Of a stretch of 64,000 nt of DNA, positions 1-7,893 are shown piece by piece (position 1 is the stretch's first letter; the number at the start of each line of letters is the position of its first letter). A program made the translations under genes and the position numbers. Location: contig JAMXLF010000063.1 of NCBI GenBank assembly GCA_024281055.1, positions 1 through 64,000 of the forward strand. The letters run 5' to 3'. Below the pieces are notes generated by a model. The model was not told the DNA's origin. It was given only the letters and a program-made list of their open reading frames with translations, and did not search any database. The DNA is from Geobacteraceae bacterium (GTDB taxonomy: Bacteria > Desulfobacterota > Desulfuromonadia > Geobacterales > Geobacteraceae).

Positions 1-319
1 TCTGATTGTTGCTCAAAACCGCGCATACTTATTCTCCAAAAATATCAGATAGTTATGTGCGATATAATAGCATAAAACTGTGTCAAAGTGGTTGTAAATA
101 GTAAGTGTTTTTCAAAGACCTGATACAAGATGCGTGGGCTTGCCAATGTGGTAGGTCTACCCCAAAGTTTCCCATCTGGGATCATGGTCGGGAGCCGCAA
201 TTCCCGGCCGCCAACGGCATTATAGTATCCTCACAATCGAAAGAACACAACACAATGTTGAATTTCGTCATGAAACGGATGAAGCGACCAGCGGCGCAGA
301 CCGAGGGAAAAATCTACTC

Positions 320-352
320 TTGACACACAATGGTTATCATGTGGTAACCATT
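320..352 (+). promoter_or_regulatory. Putative promoter with overlapping inverted-repeat operator
   Basis: A perfect TTGACA box lies at 320-325. An 8-bp inverted repeat (AATGGTTA at 329-336, TAACCATT at 345-352, 8-nt spacer) fills the stretch where the -10 box should be; TAACCA at 345-350 is a weak candidate. The start codon of the next gene follows at 358 with no recognisable ribosome binding site, so a leaderless or nearly leaderless mRNA is possible. The repeat would be well placed for a repressor. Confidence 0.45.
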
Positions 353-357
353 TACCT

Positions 358-639
358 ATGACGACCCTTGTCCGCACAATTGAATCGAACTCCGAAATCC
401 GGGTTGCTCTAATCATCGAACAAGGTCGGATAAAGCCGGTTTGGTTTGAGGAAATTGATAAACCCGGAAGAGATCGGATTGTTATCAAGGAGATATGTTA
501 TAAGTGGATTCACTCTGAAGGGAGAGTAAAGATCATCAACTTTTCAGTCTGGGACGGAAGGAATAACTATCGCTTATCTCTCAATACGGTCGATTTTACT
601 TGGGAATTAGGAGTAGCGGAGTATGTGTCGTTCCCTTAA
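358..639 (+). CDS. Hypothetical protein, 93 aa
   Basis: I do not recognise this protein. It reads as a small soluble protein of mixed charge with an N-terminal beta-rich part (residues 1-50, including the stretch RVALIIEQGRIKPVWFEE) and no signal peptide or membrane segment. Codon use is AT-richer than the genes further right, which suggests recent acquisition. There is no Shine-Dalgarno sequence before ATG 358, but a TTGACA box and an inverted repeat sit just upstream, and an intrinsic terminator lies at 793-832. That pairing supports a real single-gene transcript. Function cannot be inferred. Confidence 0.5.
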   Translation: MTTLVRTIESNSEIRVALIIEQGRIKPVWFEEIDKPGRDRIVIKEICYKWIHSEGRVKIINFSVWDGRNNYRLSLNTVDFTWELGVAEYVSFP

Positions 640-792
640 TTCCATGTCCTTCGAGCAAGGGGGAAGCAGGTCGTAAACTTTGAGGTGGCCGAGGTTTGCC
701 GCAGTCATCCAGTTCCTGCAATCGAAGATTACATTTTTTGCACAATTCCTTCATATTACATGCATATTCATGAAGTATAAAATTAAGCATTG

Positions 793-832
793 GCCCGGCT
801 CTGTATACCCTCCTTAAGAGCCGGGCATTTTT
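793..832 (+). terminator. Intrinsic terminator
   Basis: A 10-bp perfect stem, GCCCGGCTCT (793-802) and AGAGCCGGGC (817-826), is followed by a T-rich run. It lies about 150 bp after the 93-aa gene and before the next lipoprotein gene. Confidence 0.8.
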
Positions 833-912
833 TCATTACGATTCTTGCAGCATTGCCCTGCGCTCGAAAAAATGCCCTGCCCGAACATTTCGTAACAAAC
901 CAAGGTGTCACG

Positions 913-1335
913 ATGGCCAGAAAATTTATTACTGCCACATGCTTTGCAATTTGTAGCTTATTGATAAGCGGATGCTTGTACAGAAATGATGGAATTTTCA
1001 AGCAGATCGGTGATTCCGATTATAAGGCGAGAATCAACGTGAGTCATATATTTTCAATGTCAGATGGCAAACCAACCAATATAAACGGTACTGTGCTATT
1101 GGAAGACCACATAACACCACTAAAAAATACACACCTTGTACTCAAGAATAAAGATCAGCAAATAATCATTTCTAATGTCTATACAGATCATGTCGGCAGT
1201 TTCAGTATGTCGGGGAATTTGTCCCATGACTCCTATACTATTGAAATAGATTCTCCTGAATATCAAGGAAGCAAAGATTTTTTAGTTAAACCTGATACTA
1301 AAAATAAGCTTGAAATTATAGCCAGCAAGAAATGA
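913..1335 (+). CDS. Small lipoprotein with probable beta-sandwich domain, 140 aa
   Basis: The start at 913 is preferred over an upstream in-frame ATG at 790. It has AAGGTG upstream and is followed directly by a lipoprotein signal peptide with lipobox LISGC (Cys at about residue 17). The mature part contains a carboxypeptidase-regulatory-like pattern: 'NGTVLLEDHITPLKN', a strand pair, then 'TDHVGSFSMSGN' near residues 52-100. This resembles small Ig-like or transthyretin-like domains that sit on the cell surface. The gene is AT-rich and monocistronic, ending at a strong terminator (1369-1403). No specific function can be given. Confidence 0.7.
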   Translation: MARKFITATCFAICSLLISGCLYRNDGIFKQIGDSDYKARINVSHIFSMSDGKPTNINGTVLLEDHITPLKNTHLVLKNKDQQIIISNVYTDHVGSFSMSGNLSHDSYTIEIDSPEYQGSKDFLVKPDTKNKLEIIASKK

Positions 1336-1368
1336 TCGTTGCCATCTTAAACCCCATCAAGATTTAAA

Positions 1369-1403
1369 AAAGCCCACTACCGATTTCGTAGTGGGCTTTA
1401 TTT
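1369..1403 (+). terminator. Intrinsic terminator
   Basis: A 12-bp perfect stem, AAAGCCCACTAC (1369-1380) and GTAGTGGGCTTT (1388-1399), has a 7-nt loop and is followed by T-rich sequence. It ends the small lipoprotein transcript. Confidence 0.9.
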
Positions 1404-1784
1404 ATTAACTTTTCCCCGTTTTAATGGGGTATCAGGCATTTCCTTCAGCCTGCAATCTACTTCTTATGTCACCAAGTAGCCCGGTGGAGTGTCCTCAGTC
1501 ATACAATCCTCCTTCGCAACTGGCCTTACTGCTTGGGACTTCACTCCTTCGTTGTTGCGGTACTACGATTTTTCTCCTTTTGCTGCTTTGCTTCTGCTAC
1601 AAGGTAGCTACCTTGATAATATAATATCAAAGCAAAACAGAAAAACCAGACTACCAAAAATTTTTTCTTTGGCGTATAGTTTTAAATTGTGTGGAATTGA
1701 CAACCCCCGAGGGGGTTCCCGCTAGTGCTGCACCGTATGCCCTCCGCAAAGACTTGATAATCCCCAATCTTACGCTTCCGCCAC

Positions 1785-1919
1785 TCAAAAGCCGACGAAC
1801 AACTCCATCATGTGCAGATTCCAGTCGGAATTCTGCTTAAAGATGTTCCCGTTCGAGATGTGCAGGAACCGGAGGACCGGCATGTCCGATCCCACAAGAA
1901 ACTGGCAAGCCAATAGTGC
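1785..1919 (-). pseudogene. Remnant of a PagL-like lipid A 3-O-deacylase (C-terminal end)
   Basis: Read on the minus strand, this stretch ends with a beta-barrel-type C-terminus containing RFLHISNGNIF, then a strand ending in Phe just before TGA. The HxSN pattern followed by a hydrophobic strand is the known signature of the PagL/acyloxyacyl hydrolase family, in which His and Ser are catalytic. No start codon, ribosome binding site or N-terminal barrel is present upstream, where the frame runs into unrelated sequence. I read it as the decayed 3' end of a gene. The match is short, so the family call is moderate. Confidence 0.45.
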
Positions 1920-1964
1920 GTAAACCCGCGCTCTGCGCACGTCTGCGCAAATTCTAGCGACACT

Positions 1965-1992
1965 TTGACAATTCGTAATCGCGTCGCATAAT
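1965..1992 (+). promoter_or_regulatory. Sigma-70-type promoter
   Basis: TTGACA (1965-1970), 16-bp spacer, CATAAT (1987-1992). It lies about 40 bp before the DUF4382 lipoprotein start at 2032. Confidence 0.55.
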
Positions 1993-2031
1993 CAATTCGG
2001 CGGGTATTTAACGAAGCAGGAGGTACAGGTC

Positions 2032-3036
2032 ATGAAAGGGAAAAATTGGGCGTGGGCCGCACTGGCGGCGTTCTTTCTGGCATCCTCGCTGTTAATCTTG
2101 CAACTTCCGGGATGCGGAGGCGGTGGCGGTGTCAATAGTGTTGTTGTCAGCAGCGGAGCAACCACTGGCACGCTCCAGGTGGGGATTACCGACAGCCCTG
2201 CCTTTCCTGAATTGTTAAGCGTCCACCTGACGATCGATAAGGTCGTGGCGGTCCCGGCCGGCAAAGAAGGCTTGGCGGACAACGATCCCGGCCTGCCGGT
2301 CATCGTGACTTTCCCCGCGGGCCAGCCCGTCGACATCCTGGATCTCCATTTCGTGCCGCAGATCCTGGGGAGTACAGCCATCCCGGCCGGCTCCTACAGC
2401 CAGATCCGCCTCATCCTGGCGCCGAACCAGCCGACGCTGAGCAACTACGTCATCCTGGCGAGCGACCCCAACCAAAGGATTCCCCTGACCACGCCGAGCG
2501 CCCAGCAGACGGGGCTGAAGGTCGTCGGCACCTTCACGGTCACCTCGGGGGCCTTCAATACCATCGTCCTCGACTTCAACCCGAACGATGCGATCGTCAT
2601 TGCGGGAAAATCCGGCAAAATAATCCTGAAGCCGACCGGCATCCGCATCAGCCAGGTCTTCAACTCCCTGAATAACGCCGGGGGAGTATCGGGGACGATC
2701 CGCTCGCCGCTGTTCGAGCCCTGGTCGAGCGCGGTCGTCTCGGTCTTTCCCCGCGGCCCCGCAAACAACGCCGTCACTTCCGGGGTGGTCTTCAGCAACT
2801 TCAGCAGCCCGAGTGTCTGGAAAACACCGTTCGCAGCGCTCCTGCCGCCGACCGGCAGCGCGGTCATGCCGTCGGCCAGTTACAAGGTGTTCGTTCAGGC
2901 GTACCGGGATACCAGGTTATTGACCCCCGCGTTCGATCTTTACTCTTCGCCGGCTTTTGCCGTGACGACCGGCGTCGACACGCTGGTCCCGGGAAGAGGG
3001 GCGGTTCCGGACGGGATAGTTCTGTTGGGACCTTAG
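2032..3036 (+). CDS. DUF4382 domain lipoprotein, 334 aa
   Basis: The start ATG has an AGGAGGT ribosome binding site at good distance. An N-terminal signal peptide ends at a lipobox-like LPGC followed by a run of glycines (GGGGG), a common spacer in exported lipoproteins. Residues about 45-210 match the DUF4382 pattern: GTLQVGITDSPA at the start, then 'VHLTIDKVVAVPAG' and 'ILDLHFVPQILGSTAIPAGSYSQIRLIL'. The remaining C-terminal part looks like a second beta-sandwich. DUF4382 proteins are exported beta-rich proteins of unknown function. The gene has its own promoter and terminator. Confidence 0.85.
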   Translation: MKGKNWAWAALAAFFLASSLLILQLPGCGGGGGVNSVVVSSGATTGTLQVGITDSPAFPELLSVHLTIDKVVAVPAGKEGLADNDPGLPVIVTFPAGQPVDILDLHFVPQILGSTAIPAGSYSQIRLILAPNQPTLSNYVILASDPNQRIPLTTPSAQQTGLKVVGTFTVTSGAFNTIVLDFNPNDAIVIAGKSGKIILKPTGIRISQVFNSLNNAGGVSGTIRSPLFEPWSSAVVSVFPRGPANNAVTSGVVFSNFSSPSVWKTPFAALLPPTGSAVMPSASYKVFVQAYRDTRLLTPAFDLYSSPAFAVTTGVDTLVPGRGAVPDGIVLLGP

Positions 3037-3061
3037 CGATCTTGCCCGGCAAATAAGTCTG

Positions 3062-3096
3062 AAAGGAGCCTGTCGTATCGGCAGGCTCCTTTTTTG
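3062..3096 (+). terminator. Intrinsic terminator
   Basis: An 11-bp perfect stem, AAAGGAGCCTG (3062-3072) and CAGGCTCCTTT (3082-3092), is followed by T's. It closes the DUF4382 lipoprotein gene. Confidence 0.9.
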
Positions 3097-3194
3097 TGGC
3101 TCGCTGTCTATGCAATCATCACTGAGGAACGGCAGCGACAGCGATAATGGAATGCTTCCCTTGGAAATCAAAACGATTGACAGGATATCATGAC

Positions 3195-3986
3195 ATGCAG
3201 CGTATCAGTTCAATCCCCATCAATCGTCTGATGACGGCCTTTAGTTTCATCATTGCCCTGGCTGTAATTGTCCCGGCGACCGTATGGGCAGGCCCGCCAT
3301 TCATAACAGATGACCCGGAGCCGGTTGAATACCGGCATGGCGAACTTTACATCTCCTCTATCTACACGAACACCAGGGACGGCAAGACAGGAACATTGCC
3401 CCATGTCGAGTTCAACTATGGCGTCGTCCCCGATGTGCAACTGCACCTCCTTGTCCCGCTTGCCTTTTCCCATCCCAACGGCGGGCCGACCATGTACGGC
3501 CCCGGCGACACTGAGCTTGGCGTGAAGTACCGCTTTATCCACGAGTCCGACTATATTCCGCAGGTCGGCATTTTCCCGCTCGTTCACGTACCAACGGGGG
3601 ACAGCGACCGTGGTCTCGGCAGCGGTCATGTGCCGGTATTCCTGCCGGTATGGCTTCAGAAGAGCTGGGGACCGTGGACGACCTATGGCGGCGGTGGCTA
3701 CTGGATAAATCCGGGCACGGACAACAGGAACCACTGGCAGCTTGGCTGGCTCGTCCAACGGGACATGACCAAGGCTCTGACTTTGGGCGCGGAAATCTTC
3801 CACTTTGGCAAGCAAACGACCGATGGCCGCGACGAGACGGGTTACAACATCGGCGGGATAATCAACGTGAGCGAAGCACACCATATCCTTTTTTCTGCCG
3901 GTAGTGACATTGCCGGAGATACCAGGTTTAACGCGTATCTGGGATACCAATGGACGTTTGGCCCGAAGGAAGAGGAGAAGAAGTAG
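3195..3986 (+). CDS. Outer-membrane beta-barrel protein (MetA/phenol-degradation-like family)
   Basis: The start at 3195 gives an N-terminal signal sequence cleaved near VWA-GPP; an upstream in-frame ATG at 3147 would add 16 charged residues and has no better ribosome binding site. The mature protein (about 240 aa) opens with 'PFITDDPEPVEYRHGELYIS' and is rich in alternating amphipathic strands such as 'VQLHLLVPLAFSHPNGG' and 'GDTELGVKYRF', ending in an aromatic strand plus a short charged tail. This resembles the phenol_MetA_deg/transporter-type barrel family, whose substrates are mostly unknown. It is monocistronic between a terminator and the copper-receptor promoter. Confidence 0.7.
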   Translation: MQRISSIPINRLMTAFSFIIALAVIVPATVWAGPPFITDDPEPVEYRHGELYISSIYTNTRDGKTGTLPHVEFNYGVVPDVQLHLLVPLAFSHPNGGPTMYGPGDTELGVKYRFIHESDYIPQVGIFPLVHVPTGDSDRGLGSGHVPVFLPVWLQKSWGPWTTYGGGGYWINPGTDNRNHWQLGWLVQRDMTKALTLGAEIFHFGKQTTDGRDETGYNIGGIINVSEAHHILFSAGSDIAGDTRFNAYLGYQWTFGPKEEEKK

Positions 3987-4070
3987 ACTGATCATGCGGT
4001 GAAACGTAACGTTGACAGACTGATTGCTCAACTGCCGGCCTTCCTGGGTAGCATAGCTTGCACAACCTCG

Positions 4071-4098
4071 TTGACACGGGGAAATTTCCTATTATAAA
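4071..4098 (+). promoter_or_regulatory. Sigma-70-type promoter with palindromic spacer
   Basis: TTGACA (4071-4076), 16-bp spacer, TATAAA (4093-4098). The spacer contains the perfect palindrome GGAAATTTCC (4080-4089), a plausible operator. The transcript would start about 85 bp before the Cys-rich protein gene and serve the receptor operon. Confidence 0.6.
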
Positions 4099-4188
4099 TA
4101 AATAAACGCAATTTAATCCTTGTTATCCCCTTGGGAAACAAATCCGCAGAACACCGCAATCTCTGCCGATTGGACGGGTGGGGCATTT

Positions 4189-4662
4189 GTGAAACGATTT
4201 CGGCGTTTCGTCATAGCCTTGATTCTCATCGCAATCTATTCGGTAAGCGTCATGGGCTCCCTTGCGCCGCTCGCCAAGCGATCGGCGCTGATGACGCATG
4301 CCATTACCGGACAATGCGTCGGCGATTGCGACATCTGCGGCTGCTCGCCGGAACGGCGAGCCAATCATACCTGCTGCTGCTGGAAGAGGGAATTGCAGCG
4401 CGAACAGGCCCCTGACAACATACCCGATTGCTGCAGGAATAAGGAGCAGACCGGCACAGAAGTTCTGGCCAGCAGTTGCACCTGTGGCAGCGATACGGAG
4501 CCCGGCCTCTGGGACGACGACAGGGAACAGCTCCCCTATCACTTCTGCCCTAACATTCCCCTGTTCCCCGAAGAGGACATTGCAGCATCCTCCCTCAAGC
4601 GCCTGACCGATCGTCACGACGCCCCACCCGTACCACCACCGAAACTTACGATGCTCTCCTGA
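4189..4662 (+). CDS. Cysteine-rich exported protein, probable metal-binding partner of the receptor, 157 aa
   Basis: A GTG start at 4189, preceded by a G-rich ribosome binding site, gives a protein beginning with basic residues and one hydrophobic segment (about residues 8-25), that is, a signal anchor or signal peptide. The mature part is packed with cysteines: CVGDCDICGCS, then CCC, CC, CTC and a later single Cys, interspersed with charged residues. No known fold is evident. The gene sits directly upstream of an OprC/NosA-like receptor and behind a shared promoter, so binding or relaying a soft metal such as copper is a reasonable inference. The longer reading from 4120 has no ribosome binding site. 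Confidence 0.7.
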   Translation: MKRFRRFVIALILIAIYSVSVMGSLAPLAKRSALMTHAITGQCVGDCDICGCSPERRANHTCCCWKRELQREQAPDNIPDCCRNKEQTGTEVLASSCTCGSDTEPGLWDDDREQLPYHFCPNIPLFPEEDIAASSLKRLTDRHDAPPVPPPKLTMLS

Positions 4663-4847
4663 CAACGTCCTGTTTTTCTCTGCTTGCCACATTTCAGGGC
4701 GAACCTTCGCGTTGTGCCGGGAAACCTGCATCCCGCGGTGCCCATGGAAAGCCGTGGACAGCTTTGCGTACCGATTGCGGACGGCGAACGGTCCTCGTCT
4801 ATCCATAGCGGTGGCGTGTGTTTTGAATCACATTCGAGGAGTTCATC

Positions 4848-6878
4848 ATGAAGAAATACCTCTCATTTCTGATAGTCTTGTGCAGTATGCTCGGCACTGC
4901 TGGGCAGGTTGTCGCGGCTGAAAACCTCATGCTGGATGAAATTGTCGTCAAGGGGGAGAAAGAGGCCCCAAACCAGGAAAGCCTGAGCATCAAGGAGGTA
5001 CGGGAGAGCCCCGCCAAAGACATCGGCGAGGCGCTCGAACAGGTTGAGGGGATGGACATCGTGCGCAAGGGGGCCATCGCCAACGACGTGGTACTGCGCG
5101 GATTCCAGCGAGACAACATCAATGTGCTGGTGGATGGGGCGAAGATATTCGGGGCGTGTCCCAATCGGATGGATCCCCCGGCGTTTCATTTCGATTTTGC
5201 CGAGGTGGAACAGATCAGGATCATCAAGGGGCCTTACGACATCGAGAACCCCGGCAGCCTCGGCGGGGCCGTGGAAATCCAGTCCAAGTGGCCGCACAAG
5301 GGGTTCGGTAGTGACCTGAATCTTACGTACGGCTCTTACAATGCCGTGAGCGGCTCCGTAACGGCATCCTACGGGACGGATATGCTCGACGGGCTGCTCG
5401 GGTATGCCTACAAGCGCTCCGATGTGCCCAAGTCGGGTAACGGCAAACTGATCACCGACATTTACCCGGCCATCAGCCCCAACCGTTACCGCCTTGACAC
5501 GATTGATTCGAAAGCCTACGAGATCAATACCGGCTGGGCCAAATTCGGGTTCAATCCGACGAGCACCTCGCGAAGCGAGATAAGCTACTCTTACCAGGAT
5601 GCGGAGCACGTCCTCTATCCCTATCTGAAGATGGACGCTGACTATGACAGAACCAATCTGCTCAACTGGACCTACCGGATCGGAAAGATTTCGCCGCTGG
5701 TCAAGGAATTAAAGCTGCAAGCCTATTGGGACCGGGTGAGCCACCTGATGAATGACAGTCTGCGCCAGAGCTCGGTAGTCCAGTTCCGCGGGTTCTCCAT
5801 GCAGACCGATGCCAAGACCCAGGGCGTGGGGGCCAAGATGCAATGCTCCCTGGCAGCTGGCCCGGGATCGCTGACAGCAGGCCTCGATTACTACGACCGC
5901 AACTGGGATGCCCTGAACCAGCGCGCCTCGTTCACTATGACGAATCCGTTCACCCCGGTGAACATGATTCCCGATGTTTATGTCGACAATGTGGGGATGT
6001 TCGTCACATATGATCTGCCGCTTGCCGAACAGGTCAACGTGAAAGCCGGCATTCGCGGTGACCTGACCTGGGTAAAGGCGGATAAGGTCAATACTCCTGC
6101 CCTCGCGAGCGGCAGTACCGATTTCGGCGAGGTGAGCGCCAATATCCAGCTTACCTACAAGCCGGTGAAAGAGGTCGAGTTGTTTCTCGGCCTCGGGCGC
6201 GGCGTCCGGCCACCCGACCCGGAGGAGCTGTACATCGACGTGCCGGCAGCGGCTCCTGCGGTAACCTGGCGGGGAAATCCCGGCCTCAAGCCGACGATCA
6301 ACCATGAGGCCGATCTGGGGATAAAATACGCCACCGACCGTTTTTACGTTAATACGTCGCTCTTTTACAGCGACCTGACCGACTACGTGAATTTCTTCCA
6401 GGCGTCTCCCTCGCTGAAGAGCTACCAGAACATCGATGCCACCATATGGGGGGCGGAGCTGGGAAGTCAGTTCTCCCTTCCCTATGATCTGTTTCTGAAG
6501 GGAACGCTTTCCTACACCGAGGGGAGGAACAAGGATGGCGACCGGCCCCTTTCCGAAATACCGCCCCTGAGAGGGATGGTGGCGATACGGTATGACAATG
6601 GGACGTTCTTTGTCGAAGCGGCCGAAAACATGGCCAGGGAGCAGGACCGGGTCGATTCCGGCCTGAATGAGCAACCGACTGCCGGATGGGCGACCACCGA
6701 CCTGAAGGCAGGCTACCACTACAAGGCACTGTCCGTGTATGGCGGGATCTACAACGTCTTCGACAAGCAGTACTACAATAACCTCTCCTACCTCCGCGAT
6801 CCATTTACCAGCGGAGTCGGTGTCAAGGTGCCCGAGAACGGGCGCAACCTTTACATAACGGTGGCTTACACATTCTAG
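4848..6878 (+). CDS. TonB-dependent outer-membrane receptor, copper (OprC/NosA) type
   Basis: This 676-aa protein has a signal peptide cleaved near VVAA-EN, a TonB-box-like segment (LDEIVVKG, residues 28-35), a plug domain (about 40-160) and a 22-strand barrel ending in aromatic Phe. The plug carries GACPNRMDPPAFHF (about residues 102-115); CPNRMDPP is, to my knowledge, a hallmark of the OprC/NosA copper receptors. The typical 'IRIIKGPYDIENPGSLGGAVEIQSK' plug end follows. The ribosome binding site GAGGAG is clear. It lies between a Cys-rich exported protein and a TonB gene 10 bp downstream, so the three probably form one uptake operon. The substrate is inferred from the motif and not proven. 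Confidence 0.85.
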   Translation: MKKYLSFLIVLCSMLGTAGQVVAAENLMLDEIVVKGEKEAPNQESLSIKEVRESPAKDIGEALEQVEGMDIVRKGAIANDVVLRGFQRDNINVLVDGAKIFGACPNRMDPPAFHFDFAEVEQIRIIKGPYDIENPGSLGGAVEIQSKWPHKGFGSDLNLTYGSYNAVSGSVTASYGTDMLDGLLGYAYKRSDVPKSGNGKLITDIYPAISPNRYRLDTIDSKAYEINTGWAKFGFNPTSTSRSEISYSYQDAEHVLYPYLKMDADYDRTNLLNWTYRIGKISPLVKELKLQAYWDRVSHLMNDSLRQSSVVQFRGFSMQTDAKTQGVGAKMQCSLAAGPGSLTAGLDYYDRNWDALNQRASFTMTNPFTPVNMIPDVYVDNVGMFVTYDLPLAEQVNVKAGIRGDLTWVKADKVNTPALASGSTDFGEVSANIQLTYKPVKEVELFLGLGRGVRPPDPEELYIDVPAAAPAVTWRGNPGLKPTINHEADLGIKYATDRFYVNTSLFYSDLTDYVNFFQASPSLKSYQNIDATIWGAELGSQFSLPYDLFLKGTLSYTEGRNKDGDRPLSEIPPLRGMVAIRYDNGTFFVEAAENMAREQDRVDSGLNEQPTAGWATTDLKAGYHYKALSVYGGIYNVFDKQYYNNLSYLRDPFTSGVGVKVPENGRNLYITVAYTF

Positions 6879-6888
6879 GAGATGCGCC

Positions 6889-7719
6889 ATGGCAGAAAGC
6901 CGTGTATTGCCACAACATCCGTTCTTCATGCGGCGTACGCATCTGGTGGGAAAGCCCCGGTTACTTCGGCTCTCCCTGCTGTCAGCGTTAGTGCATGGCA
7001 TAGCACTGACGACCTTGCTGGTCTGGACCGGCGGAAGAGCAAAGCTCTCACCGCCGGTCCGTGTCATTACCATTGACCTCACTCAGTCAGACCTCCCGGA
7101 GAAAACGGCGCAGCAACATACCCGCCCGAAGGCCATATCGGCGCGACCGCCACTTCCTGCCCCGTCGGCACCGGTAACGCCCCGGACATCGCCGGAACCA
7201 CCGGCAACGAGTCCCTCTCCGGTAATGCCCGTTGCCCCGGCAGCGCAAACAGTCACGGCCAAGACAGCGACAGTACCATCTGTAATGAAGGGGCGAACCG
7301 TGACGACCGGACCAACGGAGGGTGCTCTGACTGCCCGTCCTGACGCAACCGTTCCGACAAGCCCGATCACGGCCCCGGCACCTCCTCGGGTTCGCTCTGC
7401 AGGCGGAGGAGCAGAGGCATCCAGCCTCCGTGCCGGCTATATGCAACTCTGCCGGGGACTGATTGAGCGACATAAGGAATATCCTGTCATGGCCAGAAGG
7501 GGACGGGTACAGGGCACCGTTGTCGTTCGTGGCACGCTTGCCCGTGACGGTTCCCTGCGCCAATGCACCGTTAACCTGACATCCGGATCTTCCCTGCTGG
7601 ACAAAGCCGCGGTAAGGGCGGTACAGAGCGTCGGGCGCTTTCCGCCTGTGCCGGCGGAGCTGCCCGGTGAAGAACTGGTGTTGGAGGTGCCCATCTCGTT
7701 CACATTAAATGTTGACTAG
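6889..7719 (+). CDS. TonB family energy transducer
   Basis: The 276-aa protein has a single N-terminal transmembrane segment (about residues 27-48), a long Pro/Ala/Thr-rich periplasmic linker (about 70-170) and a C-terminal TonB domain (about 180-276). That domain has the usual 'YPVMARRGRVQGTVVVRGTLARDGSL' and a final beta-strand 'LVLEVPISFTLNVD'. It starts 10 bp after the receptor stop with an AGGAG site, indicating co-transcription and dedicated energising of that receptor. The expected ExbB/ExbD partners are not in the window. Confidence 0.85.
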   Translation: MAESRVLPQHPFFMRRTHLVGKPRLLRLSLLSALVHGIALTTLLVWTGGRAKLSPPVRVITIDLTQSDLPEKTAQQHTRPKAISARPPLPAPSAPVTPRTSPEPPATSPSPVMPVAPAAQTVTAKTATVPSVMKGRTVTTGPTEGALTARPDATVPTSPITAPAPPRVRSAGGGAEASSLRAGYMQLCRGLIERHKEYPVMARRGRVQGTVVVRGTLARDGSLRQCTVNLTSGSSLLDKAAVRAVQSVGRFPPVPAELPGEELVLEVPISFTLNVD

Positions 7720-7893
7720 CACACAATCCCGATGGTGAGCTGGAACTTGTCGTTGTCGAGCGCCTGAAGGGGCTGGAAGAACTCATTCCGGCAGCGGATC
7801 CGCATGGGGCACAACGGAACAGTTGCAGCGGGGCGTGAGGAATGTTATAAGTCCTTAAGTCTCCGCAGTCTCTCTACCAGTTCGGGAGGAAAC

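Larger units (their letters stand above)
1400..2031. other. Long intergenic stretch with palindromes and a gene remnant
   Basis: This 630-bp stretch has no convincing intact gene. It holds a 16-bp perfect palindrome CAAGGTAGCTACCTTG (1600-1615), a hairpin AACCCCC-GA-GGGGGTT (1702-1717), the PagL-like remnant on the minus strand (1785-1919) and the promoter of the next gene (1965-1992). Two overlapping short open frames at 1424-1725 have no ribosome binding site and I regard them as chance. Confidence 0.6.

Noticed and set aside
105-323. 72-codon frame at the left edge
   Set aside because: GTG start without ribosome binding site; mixed composition, no domain. It overlaps the promoter of the 93-aa gene. 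It could be a decayed gene but I cannot support it.
1424-1725. Two overlapping short frames (66 and 78 codons)
   Set aside because: No ribosome binding sites, Ser/Leu-rich products, and a palindrome through them; most likely non-coding.
5709-7082. 457-codon minus-strand frame across the receptor and TonB genes
   Set aside because: Antisense shadow spanning two well-supported genes.
7720-7893. Possible gene remnant between tonB and the Big_2 gene
   Set aside because: Short frames on both strands give protein-like stretches but no recognisable family; evidence too thin.
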